Shown piece after piece: positions 25,069-32,572 of a stretch of 32,721 bases of DNA (within the stretch, counting starts at the first letter, position 1; every line of letters starts with the position of its first letter). Source of the stretch: Saprospiraceae bacterium (GTDB lineage: Bacteria > Bacteroidota > Bacteroidia > Chitinophagales > Saprospiraceae); NCBI GenBank assembly GCA_027486765.1, contig JAIXOO010000015.1, forward strand, positions 1 to 32,721. Reading direction: 5' to 3'. The notes beneath the pieces were generated by a model that was not told the origin of the DNA, searched no databases, and saw only the letters and a list, made by a program, of their open reading frames with translations. The position numbers and the translations under genes were made by a program.

Positions 25069-26247
25069 ATGCATCACCACACCCGAATCGGCATCATTGG
25101 CGCCGGCCCCGCTGGCCTTACCCTTGCCCTCTTGCTGCAACGCAGCGGCATCCCTTGTGTCATTTTGGAAAACCGGAGTCGGGAGTATGTAGAAAGCCGT
25201 GTCCGTGCCGGGCTTTTGGAGCAAAATACCGTTGACCTCTTGCGTGAATTGGGTGCTGCCGATCGACTGGATGTGGAAGGTTTGGAACACCACGGCGTAA
25301 TTCTTTCTTTTAACGGCCAACGCATCCGGGTGCCTTTTGATGAATTGACCGGAGGCCGGGGCATTACCATTTACGGCCAGCAAGAAGTGGTCAAAGATCT
25401 GATCGCCACCGCCTTCAGCCGGGGCATTGACATTCTTTTTGAAGCAGATGCGACGTTGATTGAAGGTATTGAAAGTGAGCAACCCCTGATTCATTTTACC
25501 CAAAATGGATCGGCTCATACTTTAGCTTGTGATTTTGTGGCAGGCTGTGATGGTTTTCATGGCCTTTCCCGCAAAACCATGCCAGCGGGTTCCTACCGCG
25601 AATTTCGCCATGAATATCCTTTCAGTTGGTTGGGTATTTTGGCCAATGTAGCCCCCTCATCGGATGAGTTAATTTATGCCTATCACGAGCGAGGGTTTGC
25701 CCTACACAGCTTGCGATCCAATGCTGTAAGTCGCTTATACATTCAGGTCGACAATGATGATAAAATTGAAGCATGGCCAGATGAGCGCATTTGGGAGGAA
25801 CTTGCTATTCGCCTCGGTGCCGAAAACTGGAGTTTGCAACGTGGGCCGATTTTTGAAAAATCCATTACGCCCATGCGCAGCTTCATGATCGACAACATGC
25901 AACACGGGCGGCTCTTTTTAGCGGGTGATGCCGCACACATTGTGCCCCCCACGGGCGGGAAGGGTTTGAACCTGGCAGTGGCGGATATTCGTTGGTTGGC
26001 GCAGGCTTTGATCCATTTTTATTCAAGCCAACAAAACGACCTGTTGGAACAATATTCAACCAATTGTCTGCGCCGCATCTGGCGCGCCCAAGATTTTTCC
26101 AACTTTATGACGCGGCTGTTCCACAAAGAAGCCGAACATGGTTCCTTTGAAAACCTGCTACAAAAGGCTAAATTTGACTACATCGGCATTTCGAAGGCGC
26201 AAGCCACCACGATTGCCGAGAATTATGTAGGCTTAAAGCATGTTTAA
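25069..26247 (+). CDS. pobA: 4-hydroxybenzoate 3-monooxygenase
   Basis: Hydroxylates 4-hydroxybenzoate to protocatechuate with FAD, NAD(P)H and O2. The 392-aa length is the same as known PobA. Rossmann motif GAGPAG is at 11-16, followed by SRVRAGLLEQ (R44, R46). The second FAD motif GDAAHIVPPTGGKG is at 286-299. Substrate-site residues of P. fluorescens PobA (Y201, S212, R214, R220) are at Y203, S214, R216 and R222 in LIYAYHERGFALHSLRS and SRLYIQV; Y386 fits the Y385 position. It is the first gene of the plus-strand catabolic run, divergent from the AraC-type regulator and 14 nt before the pcaDC fusion. Confidence 0.95.
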   Translation: MHHHTRIGIIGAGPAGLTLALLLQRSGIPCVILENRSREYVESRVRAGLLEQNTVDLLRELGAADRLDVEGLEHHGVILSFNGQRIRVPFDELTGGRGITIYGQQEVVKDLIATAFSRGIDILFEADATLIEGIESEQPLIHFTQNGSAHTLACDFVAGCDGFHGLSRKTMPAGSYREFRHEYPFSWLGILANVAPSSDELIYAYHERGFALHSLRSNAVSRLYIQVDNDDKIEAWPDERIWEELAIRLGAENWSLQRGPIFEKSITPMRSFMIDNMQHGRLFLAGDAAHIVPPTGGKGLNLAVADIRWLAQALIHFYSSQQNDLLEQYSTNCLRRIWRAQDFSNFMTRLFHKEAEHGSFENLLQKAKFDYIGISKAQATTIAENYVGLKHV

Positions 26248-26261
26248 AATACCATCAACCT

Positions 26262-27422
26262 ATGCAATGGATCACCCTGAATAACCTTCCCATCCACTAC
26301 GCGTACCAGTACCAGCAGCAGGCTCGGACTTTTGTGTTTGTCAACTCTCTGGGCACTGATTTCCGGATTTGGGACAAAGTAGTGGAAGAACTCAAGCCTT
26401 ACGGCAATATCCTGCGTTTTGACAAACCCGGGCACGGGCTTTCGGGCCTGCCAGACCGCGATTTCCAAATCAAAGACTACGCCGAGCTCACCCTGGCGCT
26501 TATGGATGCGCTACAAATTGAAAAAGCGGTCTACATCGGCTTATCCATCGGCGGGGTCATTGGCCAATACCTGGGCGTAAATCACCCGGAACGGTTTGAA
26601 AAACTGATTTTGAGCAATACCGCCCCGAAAATTGGCACCCAGGAATCCTGGAATACCCGCATCGGAAAAGTGCAACAAGAAGGCATTGGCAGCATCGCCG
26701 ACATGGTGATGGGGGTCTGGTTTTCGGAGGCATTCCACCAGGAAAGAGTGGCGGAATTGTACGGCTGCCGCAGCATGTTGATTCACTCGCCACTGGAAGG
26801 ATATTTGATGGCCTGTAAAGCGATCCGCGACAACGACCTGACTCAGGATATTCCCAAGATAGAACTTCCCTGCCTCTGTATTGGTGGTGGAGCGGACGGT
26901 TCGACTCCTCCAGCTTTGGTGGAAAGTATGGCCCAAGCCATTCCCGATGCCGAGTTTGTACTCATTCCCGAAGCTGGACATATCCCTTGTGTAGAATCTC
27001 CCCAGCGGATGGCCACCGTCATCCTGGATTTTGTGATCTACAGCGAAGTCAAATCCTTGTATGAAAAAGGTATGCTGACCCGTCGTTCTGTCTTGGGTGA
27101 TGCTCACGTCGATCGCGCCGAAGCCAACAAAACGGCCTTTGACCGCGACTTTCAGGAATACATCACCAACAACGCTTGGGGGGCCATTTGGTCGCGCCCG
27201 GGATTGAGCAAACGGGAGCGGAGTATGCTCACCATTGCGGTGCTGGCAACCCTGGGGCATGAAGAAGAACTGGCCATGCATTTTCGGGCCACGGCCAATA
27301 CCGGTGCTACTTTGGAAGACATCAAAGAAACCTTGTTACACATCGCTGTATACGCTGGCGTGCCCGTCAGCAATACCGCCATCAGAATCGCCAAAGGTGT
27401 TTTTGGGGACAAAATTTTGTAA
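26262..27422 (+). CDS. pcaL: PcaD-PcaC fusion: 3-oxoadipate enol-lactonase / 4-carboxymuconolactone decarboxylase
   Basis: A 386-aa fusion of two consecutive steps. Residues 1-255 are PcaD, an alpha/beta hydrolase with nucleophile S95 in GLSIGG, acid D212 in GGGADGSTPP and H240 in PEAGHIP. Residues about 262-386 are PcaC (RRSVLGDAHVDRAEAN, WGAIWSRPGLSKRERSML, LGHEEELAMHFRATANTG), the all-helical decarboxylase with the conserved E335/H340 region. Decarboxylation precedes lactone hydrolysis, so the protein order is reversed relative to the pathway. The same fusion is known as PcaL in actinobacteria. It starts 14 nt after pobA; a 67-bp gap with a palindrome separates it from pcaH. Confidence 0.93.
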   Translation: MQWITLNNLPIHYAYQYQQQARTFVFVNSLGTDFRIWDKVVEELKPYGNILRFDKPGHGLSGLPDRDFQIKDYAELTLALMDALQIEKAVYIGLSIGGVIGQYLGVNHPERFEKLILSNTAPKIGTQESWNTRIGKVQQEGIGSIADMVMGVWFSEAFHQERVAELYGCRSMLIHSPLEGYLMACKAIRDNDLTQDIPKIELPCLCIGGGADGSTPPALVESMAQAIPDAEFVLIPEAGHIPCVESPQRMATVILDFVIYSEVKSLYEKGMLTRRSVLGDAHVDRAEANKTAFDRDFQEYITNNAWGAIWSRPGLSKRERSMLTIAVLATLGHEEELAMHFRATANTGATLEDIKETLLHIAVYAGVPVSNTAIRIAKGVFGDKIL

Positions 27423-27447
27423 ATCAAACATCCATGGAAAACCTTCG

Positions 27448-27474
27448 TAGGGGCAACCCTTGCGGTTGCCCCTA
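27448..27474. repeat. Short palindrome TAGGGGCAACC with 5-nt loop
   Basis: TAGGGGCAACC (27448-27458) pairs perfectly with GGTTGCCCCTA (27464-27474) around CTTGC: an 11-bp, GC-rich stem. It lies in the 67-bp gap between the pcaDC fusion and pcaH, ending 15 nt before the pcaH ATG, so it could lower read-through or protect the upstream mRNA. No T tract follows. I recall similar GTAGGGGCAACC palindromes as dispersed repeats, from memory only. Confidence 0.8.
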
Positions 27475-27489
27475 AAATGCAAAATAATT

Positions 27490-28185
27490 ATGGAAAACAA
27501 ACGAGATTGGAGCGTACATCCGCCTTACTTATCTCCGGGCTACAAATCAACAGTACTGCGAGCGCCGAGCAAACCCCTGATTCCGATCAAACACACCCTT
27601 TCTGAACGAGGCGGCCCGGTGTTTGGGATGGACAGCATCGGCGCTTTGGACAACGACCTTACCAAAAACGGGATCAAAAATGCGGAACCACTCGGCGAAC
27701 GCATCGTGGTAGCCGGGCGGGTCATTGATGAACTGGGGCGGCCCGTGCGCAATACCCTCGTTGAGGTTTGGCAAGCCAATGCCGCCGGGCGTTACATCCA
27801 CAAAGTAGACCAGCATGCTGCCCCTATTGACCCCAATTTTCTGGGCGGTGGCCGTTGTTTGACCGACGACGAAGGCTATTACAAGTTTTACACCATCAAG
27901 CCTGGTGCTTATCCCTGGGGCAATCATCCCAATGCCTGGCGGCCCAACCACATCCACTTTTCCTTGTTTGGGCTCAACATCACCAATCGCCTGGTAACTC
28001 AGATGTATTTCCCCGGCGATCCCCTTTTGCAGTACGACCCAATTTACCTGGGGGTGCCGGAAAAAAGCCGGGAACTGATGGTCTCTAAGTTTACACTGGA
28101 TTTGACCGAGCCTGATTTTGCTCTTGGTTATCAATTCGACATTGTGCTGCGCGGGCACAACGAAACACCTTTTGAAAATCGATAA
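27490..28185 (+). CDS. pcaH: Protocatechuate 3,4-dioxygenase beta subunit
   Basis: Intradiol ring-opening of protocatechuate; this subunit carries the Fe(III). The ORF opens at a TTG (27460) inside a palindromic repeat, but the ATG at 27490 (MENKRDWSVHPPYLSPGY) gives the normal PcaH N-terminus and 231 aa. All four iron ligands are present with the spacing of P. putida PcaH (Y408, Y447, H460, H462): Y102 in AAGRY, Y141 in GAYPW, and H154/H156 in PNHIHFS. R151 fits the conserved active-site Arg. Its TAA stop overlaps the pcaG ATG (TAATG), so the two subunits are translationally coupled. Confidence 0.95.
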   Translation: MENKRDWSVHPPYLSPGYKSTVLRAPSKPLIPIKHTLSERGGPVFGMDSIGALDNDLTKNGIKNAEPLGERIVVAGRVIDELGRPVRNTLVEVWQANAAGRYIHKVDQHAAPIDPNFLGGGRCLTDDEGYYKFYTIKPGAYPWGNHPNAWRPNHIHFSLFGLNITNRLVTQMYFPGDPLLQYDPIYLGVPEKSRELMVSKFTLDLTEPDFALGYQFDIVLRGHNETPFENR

Positions 28186-28790
28186 TGATGGCTTTACCAA
28201 CGATTCTCCACAATACCGGGAAGGAGGGCGACCACAAAGAGGGTAACCACAAAGGGGTGTCCCTACAAACACCTTCTCAAACCGTAGGGCCCTACTTCGC
28301 TTATGGCCTTACTGCCGCACAATACGGCTATGATTTTGACCAAATAGCCAATGATGTGCTCGTCGCTGATGATGTGCCAGGCGATCGGATTCACATTGTA
28401 GGTCGGGTATTTGATGGAAAAAATGAGGTCATTCCAGACGCAATGATTGAAGTGTGGCAACCGGATATCAAAGCCTTCGGGCGCATGGGAACTGGTACTG
28501 ATCCCAAAAATCGCTTCCACTTTGAAACCGTAAAACCTCAAAGTGTGGATGATCAAGCGCCCCATCTGGTGCTGATCGTACTGATGCGGGGCCTACTGGT
28601 GCATGCCTATACCCGGATTTACTTCTCGGATGAATCGGCAACGAATGCCCAGGATGCCGTGTTGAATAGTGTGCCTGATGAGCGCCGTGATACGCTCATT
28701 GCGCAAAAGCAAATCGTCAATGGAAGAACCGAATACCATTTTGACATACACATGCAAGGCGAGGCAGAAACAGCCTTTTTTGATGTTTAA
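28185..28790 (+). CDS. pcaG: Protocatechuate 3,4-dioxygenase alpha subunit, with repeat-derived N-terminus
   Basis: The non-catalytic partner of PcaH. Family landmarks are TPSQTVGPYF (29-38), EVWQPD, PHLVLIVLMRGLLVHAYTRIYF and the C-terminal GEAETAFFDV. The ATG at 28185 overlaps the pcaH stop and is favoured for coupling. It leaves 28 residues before TPSQT, against 8 in P. putida PcaG (recalled). Within them is a tandem repeat, EGDHK (14-18) and EGNHK (19-23), encoded by two 15-nt DNA repeats (28224-28253). A GTG within GVSLQTPSQT would give a conventional length, so the true start is open. A palindrome of the 9-nt-unit family follows about 70 nt downstream. Confidence 0.9.
   Translation: MMALPTILHNTGKEGDHKEGNHKGVSLQTPSQTVGPYFAYGLTAAQYGYDFDQIANDVLVADDVPGDRIHIVGRVFDGKNEVIPDAMIEVWQPDIKAFGRMGTGTDPKNRFHFETVKPQSVDDQAPHLVLIVLMRGLLVHAYTRIYFSDESATNAQDAVLNSVPDERRDTLIAQKQIVNGRTEYHFDIHMQGEAETAFFDV
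28224..28253. repeat. Tandem 15-nt repeat inside the start of pcaG
   Basis: GAGGGCGACCACAAA (28224-28238) is followed at once by GAGGGTAACCACAAA (28239-28253), two differences in 15. The next bases, GGGGTGTCCCTAC (28254-28266), complete a GC-rich tract resembling the reverse complement of dispersed GTAGGG repeats. The period is a multiple of 3, so the frame is kept and EGDHK-EGNHK is encoded. Confidence 0.85.
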
Positions 28791-28857
28791 CATGTCACTG
28801 TTTACAAAAATGAACAGCAAAAATTCAATCCGACGACAAGCGTCAAAACGATGACCC

Positions 28858-28959
28858 CTGAGGTGTCCCTTAAGTGCCTAAGGATTCTTAGGTGGTGAAA
28901 TAATACAGCTTTTTTCTTCCACCACCTAAGAATCCTTAGGCACTTAAGAGACACCTCAG
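28858..28959. repeat. 40-bp-stem palindrome of 9-nt units between pcaG and pcaIJ
   Basis: Arms 28858-28897 and 28920-28959 pair over 40 bp with one mismatch around a 22-nt loop. Each arm reads CTGAGGTGTCC, CTTAAGTGC, CTAAGGATT, CTTAGGTGG, matching the element at 3838-3919 nearly position for position. It fills much of the 271-bp gap between pcaG and pcaIJ; the rest holds no gene I can support. It may cut transcription or protect the 3' end of the pobA-pcaG message, but only three T residues follow. Confidence 0.85.
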
Positions 28960-29061
28960 TTTATGCCTTGAAGAGGCCTATAATAGGTCAAAATTTAATG
29001 ATATATCCCGTTGTTACAACCCGTTTTTAAATCAAGATTAGCAAAAGAAATTTCCACCCAC

Positions 29062-30408
29062 ATGAAATCAGTCCCACAAATCACCCCCCAACAAGCCGCC
29101 GCACTAGTTAAAGACGGCGACACCATCCTCGGTGGAGGTTTCGGCATGACCGGCAACCCCGTCCACTTGCTGCACGCCCTCGCCGAAACCAGCACAAAAA
29201 ACCTCACCTTCATTGGCAACAACGTTGGTGAACCCGGGCTAGGAGGCGGGCGTTTGCTGCGCAATGGCCAAATCCGCAAAATGATCGGTTCCTTTTTCAC
29301 CTCCAATCCCGATGCTGTAAAAGCTGCACAATCGGGCGAAGTAGAATATGAGCTTTTGCCCCAAGGCACCCTGGCCGAGGCCATTCGGGCCGGAGGCGCA
29401 GGTATTGGTGGCTTTTATACCCCCAGTTCGGCTGGAACGCTGATTGCCCAAGGGCGCCCCACTATGTTGATCAATGGGGTAGAGCAGGTGTTTATTCCCG
29501 GCATCCGAGCCAATGTCGCCTTCATCCGCGCCTGGAAAGCCGATACAGCGGGCAACCTCACCTACCGCATGACCGAACAAAACTTCAACCGCGCCATGGC
29601 CACCGCTGCGGATATCGTCATTGCAGAAGTGGAAGAAATCGTGCCCGTGGGAGCCATCGATCCCAATTTTATCCATACCCCCGGTTGTTTTGTGGATTAC
29701 CTCGTACAAGCCAATCTTTCACTGGAACTACTCGGTTCTTCCGCCTCGGTTGGAGCTGGTCGAAAGGCAAGTGAAAGCCGCATGAACATGGCCAAACGTG
29801 CTTTTGCCGAGCTGCAAAAAGGAGATGTGGTTAACCTGGGCATCGGCATTCCTACCCTGGTCGCCGACTTAATCCGTCCTGAACACGGTATCATCCTGCA
29901 CACTGAAAATGGCATGCTGGGCGTAGGCCCTTCCCCCGCCGATGGTGGCGGCGCACTGGATTACCCGGTCAACGCCGGAAAAATTCCCGTAACTGCACTG
30001 CCTGGCAGTAGCTATTTCGATAGCGCCGATAGTTTTGCCATGATTCGTGGTGGACACGTCGATGTGGCCATCATGGGCGGCCTGGAGGTGGATGAAAAAG
30101 GAAACCTGGCCAACTGGGCGGTGCCTGGAAAACCACTGCTGGGCGTTGGTGGTGCCATGGATTTGGCTTCTGGTGCTAAAAAACTGATTGTCACACTAAC
30201 TCACGCCGACCCGGATGGAACTTCTAAAATTGTGCCGGAATGTACTTTGCCACTTACTGCTATCGGAGTAGTGGATGTGGTGATTACGGAATTGGCGGTG
30301 TTTAAGTACATGGAAGGGCAGTTGACCTTGGTGGAATTGATGCCGGGGGCGAGTTTGGAGGAGGTGAGAGCGAAGACGCAGGCGAAATTTGTGGAAAGAT
30401 TGGTTTAA
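29062..30408 (+). CDS. pcaIJ: PcaI-PcaJ fusion: 3-oxoadipate CoA-transferase
   Basis: Transfers CoA from succinyl-CoA to 3-oxoadipate. The ORF opens at a TTG (29011), but the ATG at 29062 starts directly before the family N-terminus ([20 protein letters not shown]), giving 448 aa. Residues 1 to about 225 are the alpha (PcaI) half, with [10 protein letters not shown] (24-33) and [17 protein letters not shown] (102-118). A linker near 230-240 leads to the beta (PcaJ) half, with [10 protein letters not shown] and the catalytic Glu E282 in [16 protein letters not shown]-type acetoacetate transferase is an alternative, but the pca context favours 3-oxoadipate. The 3' end is unusually G-rich in codon use. 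The RloA-like gene follows after 86 nt. Confidence 0.9.
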   Translation: MKSVPQITPQQAAALVKDGDTILGGGFGMTGNPVHLLHALAETSTKNLTFIGNNVGEPGLGGGRLLRNGQIRKMIGSFFTSNPDAVKAAQSGEVEYELLPQGTLAEAIRAGGAGIGGFYTPSSAGTLIAQGRPTMLINGVEQVFIPGIRANVAFIRAWKADTAGNLTYRMTEQNFNRAMATAADIVIAEVEEIVPVGAIDPNFIHTPGCFVDYLVQANLSLELLGSSASVGAGRKASESRMNMAKRAFAELQKGDVVNLGIGIPTLVADLIRPEHGIILHTENGMLGVGPSPADGGGALDYPVNAGKIPVTALPGSSYFDSADSFAMIRGGHVDVAIMGGLEVDEKGNLANWAVPGKPLLGVGGAMDLASGAKKLIVTLTHADPDGTSKIVPECTLPLTAIGVVDVVITELAVFKYMEGQLTLVELMPGASLEEVRAKTQAKFVERLV

Positions 30409-30494
30409 CTCGCTTTTAGCCACTAAATATCTCTTTTCGGTGAAAAAAAGTGGATTTAAAGTGAAAAAATCACGTAATTGCAGAAAAAATTATC

Positions 30495-31880
30495 ATGCTG
30501 ATCACTTTTCGCGTAGCTAATTTTCTTTCCTTTAATGAGGAGGAGGAGTTTTCGATGTTGGCGGGTAAACAGCGTAAGCCTGTGCGACCTGCGGTGCCTT
30601 TGGCTACAGGTGTGGAGGCCTTGAAGTTGGCGGTTGTTTATGGGGCGAATGCTTCGGGGAAGTCGAATTTGGTGAGGAGTATTGATTTTGCCAAAAGGGT
30701 GATCGTTCATGGACTTAAAGAGGTTTCTTCGTTTGAAGATCATTTTCGGTTAAAAAAGGGTAACCAAGATTTGGCTAGCAAGTTTGAATTCGAGTTTAAA
30801 ATTGGAGATATTTGCTATGCCTATGGATTTGACTTGCAACTGAATACCAAGACAATACTGGGGGAGTGGTTATTTGAGGTTAAAAAAACAACGCAAAAAG
30901 CAATATTTGAGAGAGTTGTAGATGCAACGGGAAAGTCGTTTCTAAAGAATAGACCTAAAAAACTGAATGCAGAAGATGACAATCGTTTTCGCGTGTACGA
31001 AAAAGACTTACAAAAAAATGAATTGCTATTGAGTGTACATGGTAGAAAGGAGTGGGATGTAAATTCATTTTTTTCTGTTTTTAGCTCAATTTTTCATTGG
31101 TTTGATTACCAATTGATAGTGCTATTTCCAAACACAAATATTAACGCATATAAATTTATTGAAACGGATACAGGTGATTTTTCTGGTAGAAGATTTATGA
31201 GTGAAATGTTGAGGCGATTTGACACAGGCATAGAGTCCGTAGAGCTTATTGATGAAGATACAGCTTACATGTTAAATGAAATTCCTCCTAGTAAAAGAAA
31301 AAATATTTTGGATACCCTTGAAAGAGGAGAATTAGCAACATTGGTACACTTTGGAAAACGTTATCTGTTTTCAAAGAACATGACTACTCAAAAGATTACG
31401 GCATCTAGAATTGTGACTAAGCATCTTTCTTTTGACAATGGTTCTTCAGAAGAATTTGACTTTGAGGATGAATCTGATGGAACTAAACGATTATTCGATT
31501 TTATTCCTATACTGTTTTCTTTAGCAAATACGGATTTTGTTCCCACAGTTGTAGTTGATGAGTTTGATCGCAGTCTACATCCGGGTCTTTTGTTCAAGTT
31601 GATTGAGTATTTTCTTTTGAGCACAAGAAATATACAAAGTCAACTGATTGTTACAACTCATGATTCTAACATATTAGACCTTAACCTTCTGCGTAGAGAC
31701 GAAATATGGTTTATGGAAAAAAATAATCATGGAGAGTCTCATATTTTTTCGCTGGAAGAGTTCCAGCCACGGTTTGACAAAAAAATCCGAAAAGCCTACT
31801 TACTTGGACGCTTCGGAGCCATTCCATTCATCTCTGATGTAGAACAATTAAACCGGGAAATAGCTAATGCCGAGAGATGA
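30495..31880 (+). CDS. rloA: RloA-like AAA ATPase (AAA15/AAA21 type), putative anti-phage component
   Basis: A 461-aa ABC/SMC-type ATPase. It starts in the usual way for this group (MLITFRVANFLSFNEEEEFS), with Walker A GANASGKS at 50-57, a signature-like ESDGTKRL at 326-333, Walker B VVVDEFDRSLHP at 352-363 (D355, E356), the switch His in VTTHDSN (H389) and the C-terminal LLGRFGAIPF (436-445). Between are a coiled and variable insert (130-320). Such ATPases pair with a TOPRIM/RloB nuclease-like partner in AbiL, PARIS and Rlo loci. The stop overlaps the next gene by 14 nt. Codon 1 to about 70 is GC-rich like pcaIJ, and the rest is markedly AT-rich (17 G+C in 31081-31140). Confidence 0.85.
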   Translation: MLITFRVANFLSFNEEEEFSMLAGKQRKPVRPAVPLATGVEALKLAVVYGANASGKSNLVRSIDFAKRVIVHGLKEVSSFEDHFRLKKGNQDLASKFEFEFKIGDICYAYGFDLQLNTKTILGEWLFEVKKTTQKAIFERVVDATGKSFLKNRPKKLNAEDDNRFRVYEKDLQKNELLLSVHGRKEWDVNSFFSVFSSIFHWFDYQLIVLFPNTNINAYKFIETDTGDFSGRRFMSEMLRRFDTGIESVELIDEDTAYMLNEIPPSKRKNILDTLERGELATLVHFGKRYLFSKNMTTQKITASRIVTKHLSFDNGSSEEFDFEDESDGTKRLFDFIPILFSLANTDFVPTVVVDEFDRSLHPGLLFKLIEYFLLSTRNIQSQLIVTTHDSNILDLNLLRRDEIWFMEKNNHGESHIFSLEEFQPRFDKKIRKAYLLGRFGAIPFISDVEQLNREIANAER

Positions 31881-32565
31881 AAAACGAATAATTCGCAAAA
31901 AAAGAGCGAATAAATTCAGAACCTTTTTTGTTATTGCTTCAGAAGGGCGACTCAGTGAGCCTCAATATTTCGGGCACATTGCTAGCTTTTTAGATAGTAC
32001 GAAAAAACTAGGAAAGCAAGTCATCGTAGAACCTCTATATAGAAAAGACAATGCTAGCGATTTTCGTCGGGTATTGTCTTTATTGGATGAATACAAAAGT
32101 AAGTATGATCTGAAAGAAGGAGATCAGCTCTGGTGTTTGGTAGATGCAGACAAATGGCCAGAGAAAAACATGGCTGAAGCACAACGGCTTTGTAAACAAA
32201 AAGAATATGAATTTTGTATGACCAACCCCTGCTTTGAGCTCTGGCTTTTGCTGCACCATCTGGATTTTAAGACCCTTGATGAGGCTGCAAAAAATGATTT
32301 ATTGAAAAACGCCAAGGCTAGCGCTTCCAAAAATCACCTTGAGCAAGTGCTCCGTGCAATACTTAAAAAAGAGTTTGGCGAAAGTTATCGAAAAGGAGCA
32401 ATTTCAAAAATACACCTTGAGAAAATACCTTTCGCCCTTCAGCAGGCTTTTGAGTTAGAATTGGAGCAAAACCACTGGACTTTTGATGCTTTTTGCACCC
32501 GAATCCATGTTCTTCTCCAACAAATTTTCCAATCTGAACCCCCAGATTATCCATTACCCGAATAA
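31867..32565 (+). CDS. rloB: RloB-like TOPRIM-fold protein, partner of the AAA ATPase
   Basis: A 232-aa RloB-family protein. A basic N-terminus (KRIIRKKRANKFR) precedes a TOPRIM-like core: E26 in ASEGRLSEPQYF as the metal-binding Glu and D93/D95 in LWCLVDADKW as the DxD pair. The family-typical FCMTNPCFELWLLLHHLDF follows. TOPRIM partners of AAA ATPases (AbiLii, PARIS AriB, OLD) act as nucleases or toxins when triggered; activity here is inferred. The start codon lies inside the end of the ATPase gene, so translation is coupled. It ends 7 nt before pcaF, with no terminator between. The gene is AT-rich compared with pca genes. Confidence 0.87.
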   Translation: MPRDEKRIIRKKRANKFRTFFVIASEGRLSEPQYFGHIASFLDSTKKLGKQVIVEPLYRKDNASDFRRVLSLLDEYKSKYDLKEGDQLWCLVDADKWPEKNMAEAQRLCKQKEYEFCMTNPCFELWLLLHHLDFKTLDEAAKNDLLKNAKASASKNHLEQVLRAILKKEFGESYRKGAISKIHLEKIPFALQQAFELELEQNHWTFDAFCTRIHVLLQQIFQSEPPDYPLPE

Positions 32566-32572
32566 TCAACTC

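Noticed and set aside
26541-27281. 246-aa minus-strand ORF inside the pcaDC fusion
   Set aside because: The plus strand encodes both PcaD and PcaC domains over the same bases; the antisense product has no recognisable features.
27547-28272. 241-aa minus-strand ORF across pcaH
   Set aside because: The plus strand holds all four iron ligands of PcaH; the antisense ORF is a frame shadow.
28792-28854. 20-codon ORF (MSLFTKMNSKNSIRRQASKR) directly after pcaG
   Set aside because: It is short and basic, without family similarity; chance cannot be excluded.
30409-32572. rloAB as part of a transposon
   Set aside because: I found no transposase, terminal inverted repeats or target duplication at its edges; the tight spacing to pcaF argues against a simple recent insertion.
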